Below, piece after piece: positions 1 through 6,194 of a stretch of DNA of 7,891 nucleotides; within the stretch, counting starts at the first letter, position 1, and every line of letters starts with the position of its first letter. The notes beneath the pieces were generated by a model. It was not told the DNA's origin, searched no databases, and saw nothing but the letters and a program-made list of their open reading frames with translations. The stretch is from assembly GCA_021785115.1 (NCBI GenBank), contig JAJYGO010000037.1:1-7891 (forward strand), written 5' to 3'. A program made the position numbers and the translations under genes. Source of the DNA: Chloroflexota bacterium. Its GTDB lineage: Bacteria > Chloroflexota > Limnocylindria > Limnocylindrales > CSP1-4.

Positions 1-2
1 GG

Positions 3-79
3 TGGGGTGGCCTAGGGGACTTGAACCCCTAACCGTCGGATCCACAATCCGATGCTCTGCCGATTGAGCTAAGGCCACC
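3..79 (-). tRNA. tRNA-His (anticodon GTG)
   Basis: Complete cloverleaf on the minus strand. The acceptor stem GTGGCCT (78-72) pairs with AGGCCAC (13-7). The D arm is GCTC/GAGC. The anticodon stem TCGGA/TCCGA encloses the loop TTGTGGA (47-41), with anticodon GTG at 45-43. The variable loop has 5 nt, and the T arm is AGGGG-TTCAAGT-CCCCT. The histidine identity is backed by two independent marks: a genomically encoded extra G at -1 (position 79) facing a C discriminator (position 6), the pair recognised by bacterial HisRS. The 3' CCA (5-3) appears to be encoded. The gene is transcribed towards the left edge, so any terminator lies outside the window. Confidence 0.97.
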
Positions 80-111
80 GCGGGCGGCGCGATCGGCGCG
101 CGGCAGGCGGC

Positions 112-120
112 AGTATCGCA
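112..120 (-). promoter_or_regulatory. Extended -10 promoter element for tRNA-His
   Basis: On the minus strand the sequence reads TGCGATACT, a TGn extension followed by GATACT, which matches TATAAT at 4 of 6 positions. The predicted start would be near 105, leaving a leader of about 25 nt before the tRNA 5' end at 79. No convincing -35 hexamer is seen at 135-141, as is usual for extended -10 promoters. This is called from pattern only. Confidence 0.35.
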
Positions 121-205
121 CGAACCGGGCGGCCGCGTCGCCCGACCGGTGCGACGAGGAGCCGGAGGGACGGCGGGCGAGCACCGCCACCATCTCGGCG
201 CCCTC

Positions 206-275
206 CCCCGATGCGGCCGGCCGCGTGCGCCAGATCGCGCCGCACGCTCCCCGATGCGGCCGGCTGCACGCGCCA
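206..275. repeat. Imperfect direct repeat, two 27-bp copies 43 bp apart
   Basis: Copies lie at 206-232 and 249-275 and match at 24 of 27 positions, with differences at 222/265, 225/268 and 226/269. The first 16 bases (CCCCGATGCGGCCGGC) are identical. The pair sits about 130 to 200 bp upstream of the CAP gene. It could be a regulator-binding pair or the remnant of a local duplication. The role is unknown. Confidence 0.6.
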
Positions 276-371
276 TTCGCGCGGCGCGCTCCACCACCAG
301 CCCCGCATCGAACCGACGGGTAGGTATCGAGTGGTACGCGCGGCTGACGGCAGACCGGGACATCCGGGCGA

Positions 372-400
372 TTGGGGGCGCGATCGGCGGAGCCTAGCGT
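372..400 (+). promoter_or_regulatory. Putative leaderless promoter of the CAP gene
   Basis: TTGGGG (372-377) and TAGCGT (395-400) are separated by exactly 17 nt and match the most conserved bases of sigma-70-type -35 (TTG) and -10 (TAnnnT) elements. The ATG at 407 follows the -10 hexamer by 6 nt, so transcription would begin at or next to the start codon. No Shine-Dalgarno sequence precedes that ATG, which agrees with a leaderless mRNA. Confidence 0.5.
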
Positions 401-406
401 GCGCGC

Positions 407-1489
407 ATGACCAGCAACCCGCCTCGGGTCCAGGAGCCTGCACGGGCGTCGCGCGGCCTTCGGGTCCGCGCCCTCCGCCTCGGGCTCGCGCTCGTCTTCG
501 CGCTGACAACCGTCGGGTGGACCCTCGCCGTGCCGGCGGCCCCGTCCGTCGCCGCGTGGTCGACGTCGACCTTCAGCGCGCCGGACGAGACCGAGCTGTT
601 CCAGCTGACGAACCAGGCGCGCGCATCCGACGGGCTGGCGCCGCTTCGCTGGGACTCGCAGCTCCAGAGCATCGCGCGCTGGCGCGCGGAGGACATGTCC
701 GTCCGCGATTACTTCTCGCACCAGATCCCGCCGGAGGGGTACCTGGTCTTCCATTACATGGACCAGCGGGGCGTCCAGTACGTCCTGGCGGGCGAGAACA
801 TCGGCTGGAACACGGCGTCCGACGACCAGGCGACGGCCTACATGCAGCAGATGTTCATGAACTCGCCGACCCACCGCGACAACATCCTCAACCCCGCGTG
901 GGACTCGATGGGAGTCGGGGCGTACAAGGGCTCCGACGGCAAGCTGATGTACTGCGTGCTGTTCAAGCAGACGTACGCGGCGAATGCGACCCCCAAACCG
1001 ACGCCCAGGCCGACGGCGACGCCGAAGCCGACGCCGAAGCCCACGCCGCGGCCGACGGCAACGCCGCAGCCGACCCTCCGGCCCGTGGCCACCCCCGTCG
1101 GGACGCCCGCGCCCACCCCGCGTCCGACGGCGCGGCCCACGCCCACGCCGCATGGCAACCAGCCGGCTCCGACGGCACGCCCGACACCCACCCCAGTGCC
1201 CGAGGAACCGTCGCCGGAGGTCACGTCGTTCCCGCAGCCTTCCCCCACGCCCACTCCGACGCCGACCCCTACGCCGCTCCCGGCAGCGAGCCCGGCGGTC
1301 GGAGATGAGGCGACGGCGCTCCCGACCGCCCCGACCTCGACGCCGGCGCCCCGAGGACGACCGTCGTCCGCGCCCGCGGTTCCGCTCGTCCCGGGACAGT
1401 CGTCGATGCGGGTCGTCGACGAGCCGCCCTCCGGTGGCCTGCTCGAGTCGCTGATCGCCGGCGTGTTCGGGCTCGTCTCCGGGCTGTAG
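407..1489 (+). CDS. Secreted CAP/SCP-domain protein with Pro/Thr-rich tail
   Basis: A 360-residue exported protein of the CAP superfamily (cysteine-rich secretory proteins, antigen 5, PR-1; the bacterial YkwD-like branch). A basic N-terminus and hydrophobic stretch (about residues 19-43) form a signal peptide, with likely cleavage near the Ala-rich segment ending at residue 50. The CAP domain spans about 60-190. It has ETELFQLTNQAR at its first helix, FSHQ (H105), GENIG (E130) and SPTHRDNILNPAWDSMGVG (H156), so the usual His/Glu pocket is present. Residues 194-290 are a Pro/Thr-rich linker with TP, KPTP and RPTP units ending in a pure TP run. The last 16 residues are hydrophobic but lack a sortase motif or a basic stop-transfer tail. 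The exact function of bacterial CAP proteins is mostly unknown; cell-wall association is the usual inference. The start is the first ATG in frame and appears leaderless. It looks monocistronic, with a hairpin after the stop. Confidence 0.93.
   Translation: MTSNPPRVQEPARASRGLRVRALRLGLALVFALTTVGWTLAVPAAPSVAAWSTSTFSAPDETELFQLTNQARASDGLAPLRWDSQLQSIARWRAEDMSVRDYFSHQIPPEGYLVFHYMDQRGVQYVLAGENIGWNTASDDQATAYMQQMFMNSPTHRDNILNPAWDSMGVGAYKGSDGKLMYCVLFKQTYAANATPKPTPRPTATPKPTPKPTPRPTATPQPTLRPVATPVGTPAPTPRPTARPTPTPHGNQPAPTARPTPTPVPEEPSPEVTSFPQPSPTPTPTPTPTPLPAASPAVGDEATALPTAPTSTPAPRGRPSSAPAVPLVPGQSSMRVVDEPPSGGLLESLIAGVFGLVSGL
989..1276 (+). repeat. Degenerate Pro/Thr codon repeat within the CAP gene
   Basis: This stretch encodes the Pro/Thr-rich linker (residues 195-290) through repeated ACG/ACC and CCG/CCC codons. 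The most regular part is 1247-1276, five consecutive Thr-Pro pairs. The repeats are degenerate at the DNA level, with mixed third bases, which suggests selection on the protein composition rather than recent slippage. Extended linkers of this kind usually hold a domain away from the cell surface. Confidence 0.75.
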
Positions 1490-1503
1490 TTCCGGCCCGC
1501 GTC

Positions 1504-1532
1504 CGCTCGCCCGGCACCTCGCCCGGCGAGCG
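1504..1532 (+). terminator. Hairpin after the CAP gene, possible terminator
   Basis: A perfect 8-bp stem, CGCTCGCC (1504-1511) with GGCGAGCG (1525-1532), encloses a 13-nt loop and starts 15 nt after the CAP stop codon. There is no T-run downstream, so it is not a classical intrinsic terminator. It could be a T-less terminator of a high-GC genome or an mRNA 3'-end stabiliser. Confidence 0.35.
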
Positions 1533-1647
1533 CCGCGCCACTCCCCGAACCGCCATCTCCCACCGCCCCATGGCCCCGCGTCGTGCACTCCCACGCCGAC
1601 CTCGCCCCGACCGCGGATCCGGCCGTTTCCCGCAGGTCGGCGGCCGC

Positions 1648-1653
1648 TACACT
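1648..1653 (+). promoter_or_regulatory. Possible -10 element upstream of the ABC transporter block
   Basis: TACACT matches TATAAT at 4 of 6 positions and lies 32 nt before the ATG at 1686. It would give a short leader containing the ribosome binding site. The candidate -35, TTTCCC at 1626-1631 with a 16-nt spacer, is poor. Position supports it more than sequence does. Confidence 0.25.
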
Positions 1654-1673
1654 CGCCAGGGCCGTTCCACGAC

Positions 1674-1679
1674 AGGGAG
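1674..1679 (+). promoter_or_regulatory. Ribosome binding site of the ABC ATPase gene
   Basis: AGGGAG lies 6 nt before the ATG at 1686 and fixes that start. It contrasts with the CAP gene and bioY, which have no recognisable Shine-Dalgarno. Confidence 0.6.
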
Positions 1680-1685
1680 CACCAC

Positions 1686-2438
1686 ATGCGTCCGATCCTC
1701 GAGGCGCGCGAGCTCACCAAGACGTACCGGACGGGCGAGGGCGAGGTCGAGGCGCTCCGGGGGGTCTCGCTCACCGTCGAGCCCGGCGAGTTCGTCGCCC
1801 TGATGGGTCCCTCCGGGAGCGGCAAGACCACGCTGCTCCAGCTGCTCGGCGGCCTCGATCGGCCCTCGTCCGGCGAGGTGGTGCTCGACGGCATCCCGGT
1901 CTCCTCGCTCGACGACGACCGCGCGACGCGGCTCCGGCGCGAGAAGACAGGCTTCGTGTTCCAGGCCTTCAACCTGGTCCCCCTGCTGTCCGCGCGCGAG
2001 AACGTCGCGCTGCCGTTCCTGCTCGCGGGCGCCGATCCGGCGAGCGGGGAGTTCCGGGACCGGGTCGACGACGCCCTGAGGCTGGTCGACCTGGCCGCCA
2101 AGGCCGAGCGCCGGCCGTCGCAGCTCGCGTTCGGCGAGCAGCAGCGGGTGGCGATCGCACGGGCCATCGCCGGCAGACCCGCGATCCTCTTCGCCGACGA
2201 GCCCACCGGCAACCTCGACTACTCCACTGGCCTCGAGATCCTCCAGTACCTCTATCGCTCCTGTACCGAGCGGGGCCAGACGATCGTGCTCGTGACGCAC
2301 GACGCCCAGGCGGGCGCGTTCGCCGACCGCGTGCTGTTCCTGCGCGACGGGCGCGTGCTCGAGGAGATCGGGATCGGGCGCCGCGTGGAGCACCCTGCAC
2401 GGCCGCTGATCGAGCGGCTGGCGCTGCTCGGCGAGTAG
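1686..2438 (+). CDS. ABC transporter ATPase, LolD/MacB/YbbA type, variant signature motif
   Basis: A 250-residue nucleotide-binding subunit that drives the permease encoded 10 nt downstream. Visible motifs are Walker A GPSGSGKT (41-48), Q-loop VFQAFNLVP (Q93), Walker B ILFADEP (167-173, catalytic E172), D-loop GNLD (175-178) and H-loop THD (H205). The opening (LTKTYRTGEGEVEALRGVSLTVEPGEF) and DEPTGNLD are typical of the LolD/MacB/YbbA subfamily, which power FtsX-type permeases that move or extract membrane-associated substrates. The signature loop reads LAFGEQQRV (147-155) rather than LSGGQQQRV. The Ser that normally contacts the gamma-phosphate in the ATP sandwich is Ala, and the next Gly is Phe. 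All other catalytic residues are intact, so the protein is probably active but may hydrolyse slowly or respond differently to the permease. A good Shine-Dalgarno supports the start. The substrate cannot be read from sequence. Confidence 0.95.
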   Translation: MRPILEARELTKTYRTGEGEVEALRGVSLTVEPGEFVALMGPSGSGKTTLLQLLGGLDRPSSGEVVLDGIPVSSLDDDRATRLRREKTGFVFQAFNLVPLLSARENVALPFLLAGADPASGEFRDRVDDALRLVDLAAKAERRPSQLAFGEQQRVAIARAIAGRPAILFADEPTGNLDYSTGLEILQYLYRSCTERGQTIVLVTHDAQAGAFADRVLFLRDGRVLEEIGIGRRVEHPARPLIERLALLGE

Positions 2439-2448
2439 GTTCCCCTCG

Positions 2449-5040
2449 GTGCACGCGCCCGCGCGACTCGGCCTGCGGATCCTCCGGCGCCGGCCGCTGC
2501 GCAGCGCGCTCACGATCGCCGGCATCGCGATCGGCGTCGCGCTCGTCTTCGCGGCCCTGTCGGTCGATGCCGCGGCGCAGTCCGGGGCACGCGGGTACGC
2601 GGCGCAGCTCGACGGCCGGTCGGACCTCGTCGTCCGGGCGTTCGGCGAGGGAACGCTCTCCCCGGAGTCGCTCTCCGCGATCTCGAGTACCACCGGCGTG
2701 CTCGGCACGTCGCCCCAGGTCCGGCGAACGACGTTCGCGTGGTCGGTCGCCCCCGGCGGCATCGTGGCCACGCGCTCGCTGGGCGCCCTGACGGTCGTCG
2801 GCGTCGATCCCGAGGCGGACCGGGCGTTCCACGACGAGTCGGTCGTGGCCGGCGCCGCGCTTACGGCGGCCGACGACGGCGGCGTCGTGCTCGCCGAGCC
2901 GTGGGCGTCGGCGCACGGGCTGGCCGTCGGGTCGCGCATCTCGCTGATGGGCGGGGGTGGCGAGCGCACGCTGGCGGTGCGTGGCGTCCTTGCGGCGTCG
3001 GGCCCGGCCCTGGCCGACGGCGGCCGCCTCGCGTACGTCACGATCACCACCGCGCGCGCCCTGTTTGCCCTGCCCACGGGCGCCGTCGACGTCGTCGAGG
3101 TGCGCGTCGATCCGGCGGTCGGCGTCGCGGCCGTCGAGACGCGCCTCGAGACGCGGCTCTCGTCCGAGCCGTACCTGCTCTCGACGACGGCGGACGACGC
3201 GGCCGCGCTCTCCGGCGCGTCGCGGGACATCGGGTCCGGCCTGCTCCTCGTCGCCGCCGTCGTGCTGTTCGTCGGCGCGCTGCTCGTGTCCGACGCGCTC
3301 GCGATGTCCGTCGCCGAACGCAGCCGCGAGGTCGCGCTGCTGCGGTCTGCCGGCGCGACGCGTGGCCAGGTGCACGCGATGGTCGTGGTCGAGGCGCTCG
3401 GGATGGCCGTCGCCGGGACCGCGGCCGGAATCGTGCTCGGCGCCGTGATGGCCACGGCGCTCGTGCCGCTCGTGGCGTCGATCAGCGACGCACCGGTGTC
3501 CGGTGCGCCGCTCGACCCGGGCGCGCTCGTGGTCGCCGTCCTGCTCGGCGTGCTCGTGCCGGTCGTTGCCGCGCTCGGGCCCGCCTGGCGCGCGGGGCGG
3601 GTGGCACCGGTTGAGGCGCTCCGCGGCAGCGCATTGCGCCCGAGACCGAACGGCGGCATCGGCCGGTCCGCGGTCGAGGGGGCGGCGGCGAGCGTGACGG
3701 GGACCACGGTGCTCATCCTGGGCGCCGCGCTGACCGGCGCCTCGAGCCCGTCCGGCGCCGCGCCGATCGCAGGCGGCCCTGCGGCCACGTTCCTCGCGGC
3801 CGAGGTCGTGGCGCTGGCGGTTCTCCTGCTGGTCCTCATTGCCGGTCTCGTGGCGCCGGCCGTCCTGCGGGTCGCCGGCGCCGTCGTCGGTCTGGCCGCG
3901 CTGCCGCTTCGGCGGTCGCTCGGCGCCGAGATGCGGCTCGCGCGCGGGTCCCTCGCGCACGACCCGGCGCGCATCTCGGTGGCGTTCGCGGCACTCGCCG
4001 TCGGGCTCGGCCTCGTCGTGGCGCTCGCCGGCATCGCCGACGGGATGCGGCGGGCGGGAGAGGCATGGATCGCCGACGTGGCGCCCGCCGACTACGCCGT
4101 CGTCGCGATCTCGCCCGTGCCCGATTCGTTCGGCGCGGACCTCGCGGCGGTCTCCGGCGTCTCGACCGTCACGCCGCTCCGGTTGTTCGACGTCGCGATC
4201 GCCGGGCGCCGGGCTTCCGCCGTGGCGGTTGACCCCGGAGCCTACGCCCGGCTGGGCGCGCTCACCGTGGTCGACGGATCGCGGGACGCGGCGTTCGCGG
4301 CGCTCCAGGCGGGGGGTGCTGCGCTCGTGCCCCGTTCGGTCGCCGACCGGTTCGGTCTGCGGGTCGGCGACTCGCTCGGGCTGCGCACCGCGTCCGGGGA
4401 GGAGTCGCTCCGCGTGGCGGCGGTCGTCGCGCACGGGGTGCCGGGCGCCGCGGGCGAATCGGTCGTCGTGTCGCAGTCGGACGCCAGCAGGCTCGGCATC
4501 TCCGGCGTATCCATGTTCCTCGTGGTCGCGAAGCCTGGTGCCTCGGGCGCGCTGTCCGCGGCGCTGTCCGACGTCGCCGACCGCTACGCGCTGTCCGTCG
4601 TCCGGCCGTCGTCGATCGGCGGCGCGGTCACGGGCGCACTCGATCGGACCTTCGGCCTGCTCGACGCGCTCGCGCTGGCGGCCGTGATCATCGCGGTGCT
4701 GAGCATGCTCGACGTGCTCCTGATGGACGTCCGGCAGCGCGTCGGCGAGCTCGGGCTGCTCCGCGCGGTGGGGCTCACCCGCGCGCAGGCCTGGCGCGCC
4801 GTGGTGCTGGAGGCGGCGATCGTCGGGCTTGCCGGATCGGTCGCCGCGTGCGTGCTCGGAGTGCTGGGCGCGACGGCCGTGCTCGGCCTCGGGACCACGG
4901 CCGGGATCCAGCTGGCCGTGCCGTGGGCGCCGGTCGGGCTCGCGCTGCTCATCGGCCTCGTCGGAGCCGTCCTCGTGTCCGTGTACCCGGCGCGGCTGGC
5001 GGCGCGGGTGGACATCGCGCGCGCGCTGCGAGCCGAGTGA
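2449..5040 (+). CDS. ABC transporter permease with two FtsX/MacB units
   Basis: An 863-residue membrane protein, the partner of the ATPase just upstream (10-nt gap, GTG start, only a weak AGG upstream, consistent with translational coupling). TM1 is at about 20-41, followed by a large extracytoplasmic domain (about 44-260). The first FtsX unit follows (TM helices near 262-285, 311-343 and 357-379), with ERSREVALLRSAGATRGQV and PAWRAGRVAPVEALRG between and after its helices. Middle hydrophobic segments lie at about 415-431 and 447-487. TM at 507-530, a second extracytoplasmic domain (about 532-735) and a second FtsX unit follow (TM near 736-760, 787-814 and 826-847; motif RQRVGELGLLRAVGLTRAQ; end DIARALRAE). 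About ten helices in one chain resembles YbbP rather than LolC/E or MacB, so two FtsX halves are fused in one subunit. Likely roles are extraction or movement of lipids, lipoproteins or other envelope molecules. The substrate is unknown. Confidence 0.93.
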   Translation: MHAPARLGLRILRRRPLRSALTIAGIAIGVALVFAALSVDAAAQSGARGYAAQLDGRSDLVVRAFGEGTLSPESLSAISSTTGVLGTSPQVRRTTFAWSVAPGGIVATRSLGALTVVGVDPEADRAFHDESVVAGAALTAADDGGVVLAEPWASAHGLAVGSRISLMGGGGERTLAVRGVLAASGPALADGGRLAYVTITTARALFALPTGAVDVVEVRVDPAVGVAAVETRLETRLSSEPYLLSTTADDAAALSGASRDIGSGLLLVAAVVLFVGALLVSDALAMSVAERSREVALLRSAGATRGQVHAMVVVEALGMAVAGTAAGIVLGAVMATALVPLVASISDAPVSGAPLDPGALVVAVLLGVLVPVVAALGPAWRAGRVAPVEALRGSALRPRPNGGIGRSAVEGAAASVTGTTVLILGAALTGASSPSGAAPIAGGPAATFLAAEVVALAVLLLVLIAGLVAPAVLRVAGAVVGLAALPLRRSLGAEMRLARGSLAHDPARISVAFAALAVGLGLVVALAGIADGMRRAGEAWIADVAPADYAVVAISPVPDSFGADLAAVSGVSTVTPLRLFDVAIAGRRASAVAVDPGAYARLGALTVVDGSRDAAFAALQAGGAALVPRSVADRFGLRVGDSLGLRTASGEESLRVAAVVAHGVPGAAGESVVVSQSDASRLGISGVSMFLVVAKPGASGALSAALSDVADRYALSVVRPSSIGGAVTGALDRTFGLLDALALAAVIIAVLSMLDVLLMDVRQRVGELGLLRAVGLTRAQAWRAVVLEAAIVGLAGSVAACVLGVLGATAVLGLGTTAGIQLAVPWAPVGLALLIGLVGAVLVSVYPARLAARVDIARALRAE

Positions 5041-5195
5041 TGCGGGACGCGATCGGGACCAGGGCAGGGGCGACGACGCCGACGCGGCCGGGACCGGGAC
5101 CGGGCGATGACGGGGCCACGAGCCACCACGAGGCGAACGCGATGACCCCATCGGTGCTCGCGCACCGTACGAGCATGCGGAGGCGGATGGCATGA
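5040..5195 (+). CDS. Candidate 51-residue protein overlapping both neighbours
   Basis: I do not recognise this protein and it may not be a gene. The ATG at 5040-5042 shares one base with the permease stop (TGATG). Its own TGA (5193-5195) overlaps the lipid-kinase start (ATGA at 5192-5195). Both are classic termination-reinitiation junctions, so the frame fits the operon exactly. After the start, 43 of 50 codons end in G or C, similar to real genes here. The product would be hydrophilic, with no membrane segment: Thr/Ala/Gly-rich at first, a PGPGPG stretch (residues 17-22), a His pair, and a basic C-terminus (MRRRMA). PGPGPG comes from a 6-bp tandem repeat (5088-5105). The alternative is that these 151 bases are an untranslated spacer and the overlaps are chance. 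Confidence 0.35.
   Translation: MRDAIGTRAGATTPTRPGPGPGDDGATSHHEANAMTPSVLAHRTSMRRRMA
5152..5167 (+). other. Small hairpin upstream of the lipid kinase
   Basis: CGGTGC (5152-5157) and GCACCG (5162-5167) form a perfect 6-bp stem with a TCGC loop, 11 nt before the Shine-Dalgarno of the next gene. It could modulate translation of the lipid kinase or stabilise processed mRNA. It could also be a chance structure in GC-rich DNA. Confidence 0.3.
5179..5183 (+). promoter_or_regulatory. Ribosome binding site of the lipid kinase gene
   Basis: GGAGG lies 8 nt before the ATG at 5192. The kinase frame has a stop at 5108-5110 and no ATG, GTG or TTG between that stop and 5192. The site and the frame therefore agree on this start. 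Confidence 0.7.
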
Positions 5196-6184
5196 CGCCG
5201 GGATCTCAGGCCGCGCTCCGGTTCGTCGCACACGCAGGCGCCGGGCGCGGCGCGTTCGCCCGCAGGTGGCCACCCATGGCGTCGGCGCTCGCGGAGCGCG
5301 GGCTGGAGCACGTGGTCGCGCTGACGTCGCGCGCCGGCGAGGCCTCCGAGCTGGCCCGCCAGGCCGCCGACGAGGGAGCGCGACTGATCGTGGCGGTCGG
5401 CGGGGACGGGACGCTCCACGAGGTCGCGAACGGCCTCCTCGACTCGGGCCGGCGCGGCGCGGAGTTGCCCCTGATCGGGCTGGTGGCGGCCGGTCGCGGC
5501 AGTGACTACGCGCGCGGCACGCGGATGCCGTCGGCACCCGAGGAGCTCGCCGACCGGTTCGCTCGCGCGCTCGAGGGAGACACGTCCGTCGTGCACGTCG
5601 TAGACGCCGGCCAGGTCCGCTACCGTCCGACGCACTGGGTCGCCGGGCGACCCGTCGACGGCCCGGCGAGCGAGCTGACGAGTCGCTGGTTCGTGAACGC
5701 GGCCGGAATCGGCTTCAGCCCGTTCATCACGCAGCGGGTCTCGCGCTTTCCGGCCCGGCTCGGCGCGTACCTGTACACGGTCGCGGGGCTCGTCACGATC
5801 GTCGACTGGCGGGACCGGCTGGTCGAGCTGACGTGGGACGACCGTTCGCGCGACGAGATGCGCGTCGAGTCGGTGGAGGTCGCGCTCGGCCCCTACGAGG
5901 GCGGGGGAATGCGGGTCGCGCCCGACGCCGACCCGTCCGACGGCCTCTTCGACGTGGTGCTGATCGGGGCGACGGGCAGGCTCGAGACCCTGACCTTCGC
6001 CTGGCGGATCCGGACCGGCGACCACCTGCGGAGCCGGCAGGTGTCCGTTCGACGCACGCGCTCGCTGACCGTGCGTCCGCTCGATGAGGGCGGGCCGATC
6101 TACCTGCAGGCCGACGGCGAGCTGCTCGGGCGAGACCCGTTCGCGTTCGAGGTCGCGCCGTCCGCGTTTCGGCTCGTCTGGTAG
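5192..6184 (+). CDS. Diacylglycerol kinase family lipid kinase (YegS/DagK type)
   Basis: A 330-residue soluble or membrane-peripheral kinase of the DAGK_cat/YegS/BmrU family, which uses ATP to phosphorylate lipid hydroxyls such as that of diacylglycerol or related lipids. The catalytic N-terminal lobe has the nucleotide-binding VGGDGT (69-74) and GRGSDYARG (101-109), which stands where GTGNDFAR is usual. The C-terminal beta domain has NAAGIGFSPFI (169-179), GGGMRVAPDADPSDGLFDV (237-255, with the Asp-rich metal-site region) and QADGE (306-310). Length is normal for the family. The Thr-to-Arg and Asn-to-Ser changes in the second motif fall in the nucleotide/substrate loop, but related actinobacterial-type enzymes, as I recall, tolerate Arg there. 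The gene follows the permease block and is followed 10 nt later by bioY. The context suggests phospholipid recycling or membrane-lipid turnover. The true lipid substrate cannot be read from sequence. Confidence 0.93.
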   Translation: MTPGSQAALRFVAHAGAGRGAFARRWPPMASALAERGLEHVVALTSRAGEASELARQAADEGARLIVAVGGDGTLHEVANGLLDSGRRGAELPLIGLVAAGRGSDYARGTRMPSAPEELADRFARALEGDTSVVHVVDAGQVRYRPTHWVAGRPVDGPASELTSRWFVNAAGIGFSPFITQRVSRFPARLGAYLYTVAGLVTIVDWRDRLVELTWDDRSRDEMRVESVEVALGPYEGGGMRVAPDADPSDGLFDVVLIGATGRLETLTFAWRIRTGDHLRSRQVSVRRTRSLTVRPLDEGGPIYLQADGELLGRDPFAFEVAPSAFRLVW

Positions 6185-6187
6185 CCT
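6182..6187 (+). promoter_or_regulatory. Possible -10 element of bioY overlapping the kinase stop codon
   Basis: TAGCCT fits the TAnnnT pattern. Its TAG is the stop codon of the lipid kinase. It lies 7 nt before the bioY ATG, the spacing expected for a leaderless transcript, and bioY has no Shine-Dalgarno. The expected -35 position (about 6159-6164, CGTCCG) shows no match, so support is weaker than for the CAP gene. Confidence 0.25.
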
Positions 6188-6194
6188 TCGCCGC

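Larger units (their letters stand above)
80..406. other. Intergenic region between tRNA-His and the CAP gene
   Basis: This 327-bp stretch lies between divergently transcribed genes and shows no convincing gene. Reading frames that cross it are only open because of the GC content, run through the tRNA, and resemble no protein family. It holds the tRNA promoter at its left end, a 27-bp imperfect direct repeat near the middle (206-275), and the CAP-gene promoter at its right end. Confidence 0.6.

Noticed and set aside
86..389. 13-bp sequence shared by the tRNA leader (86-98) and the CAP promoter spacer (377-389)
   Set aside because: Its core CGCGATCGG also occurs, with 9 to 11 matching bases, inside genes (for example near 2526-2536 and 7412-7420), so base composition explains it.
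29..2212. Very long open frame on the minus strand across tRNA-His, the CAP gene and the ABC ATPase gene
   Set aside because: It is the antisense shadow of high-GC coding sequence. It reads through a tRNA, is Arg/Gly-rich, and resembles no family.
2151..4202. GCGATCGC octamers (2151-2158, 4195-4202) resembling the cyanobacterial HIP1 repeat
   Set aside because: Only a few copies, all in coding DNA, and expected from the GC-rich codon usage. Nothing else suggests a cyanobacterium.
1647..5193. Long open minus-strand frames opposite the ATPase and permease genes
   Set aside because: Their products are Arg-, Ala- and Ser-rich low-complexity sequences. The plus-strand frames carry full ABC and FtsX motifs.
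6084..6194. Upstream extension of BioY to an earlier ATG at 6084
   Set aside because: The extra 37 residues are Arg/Ser-rich, overlap the kinase gene throughout and are unlike any BioY N-terminus.
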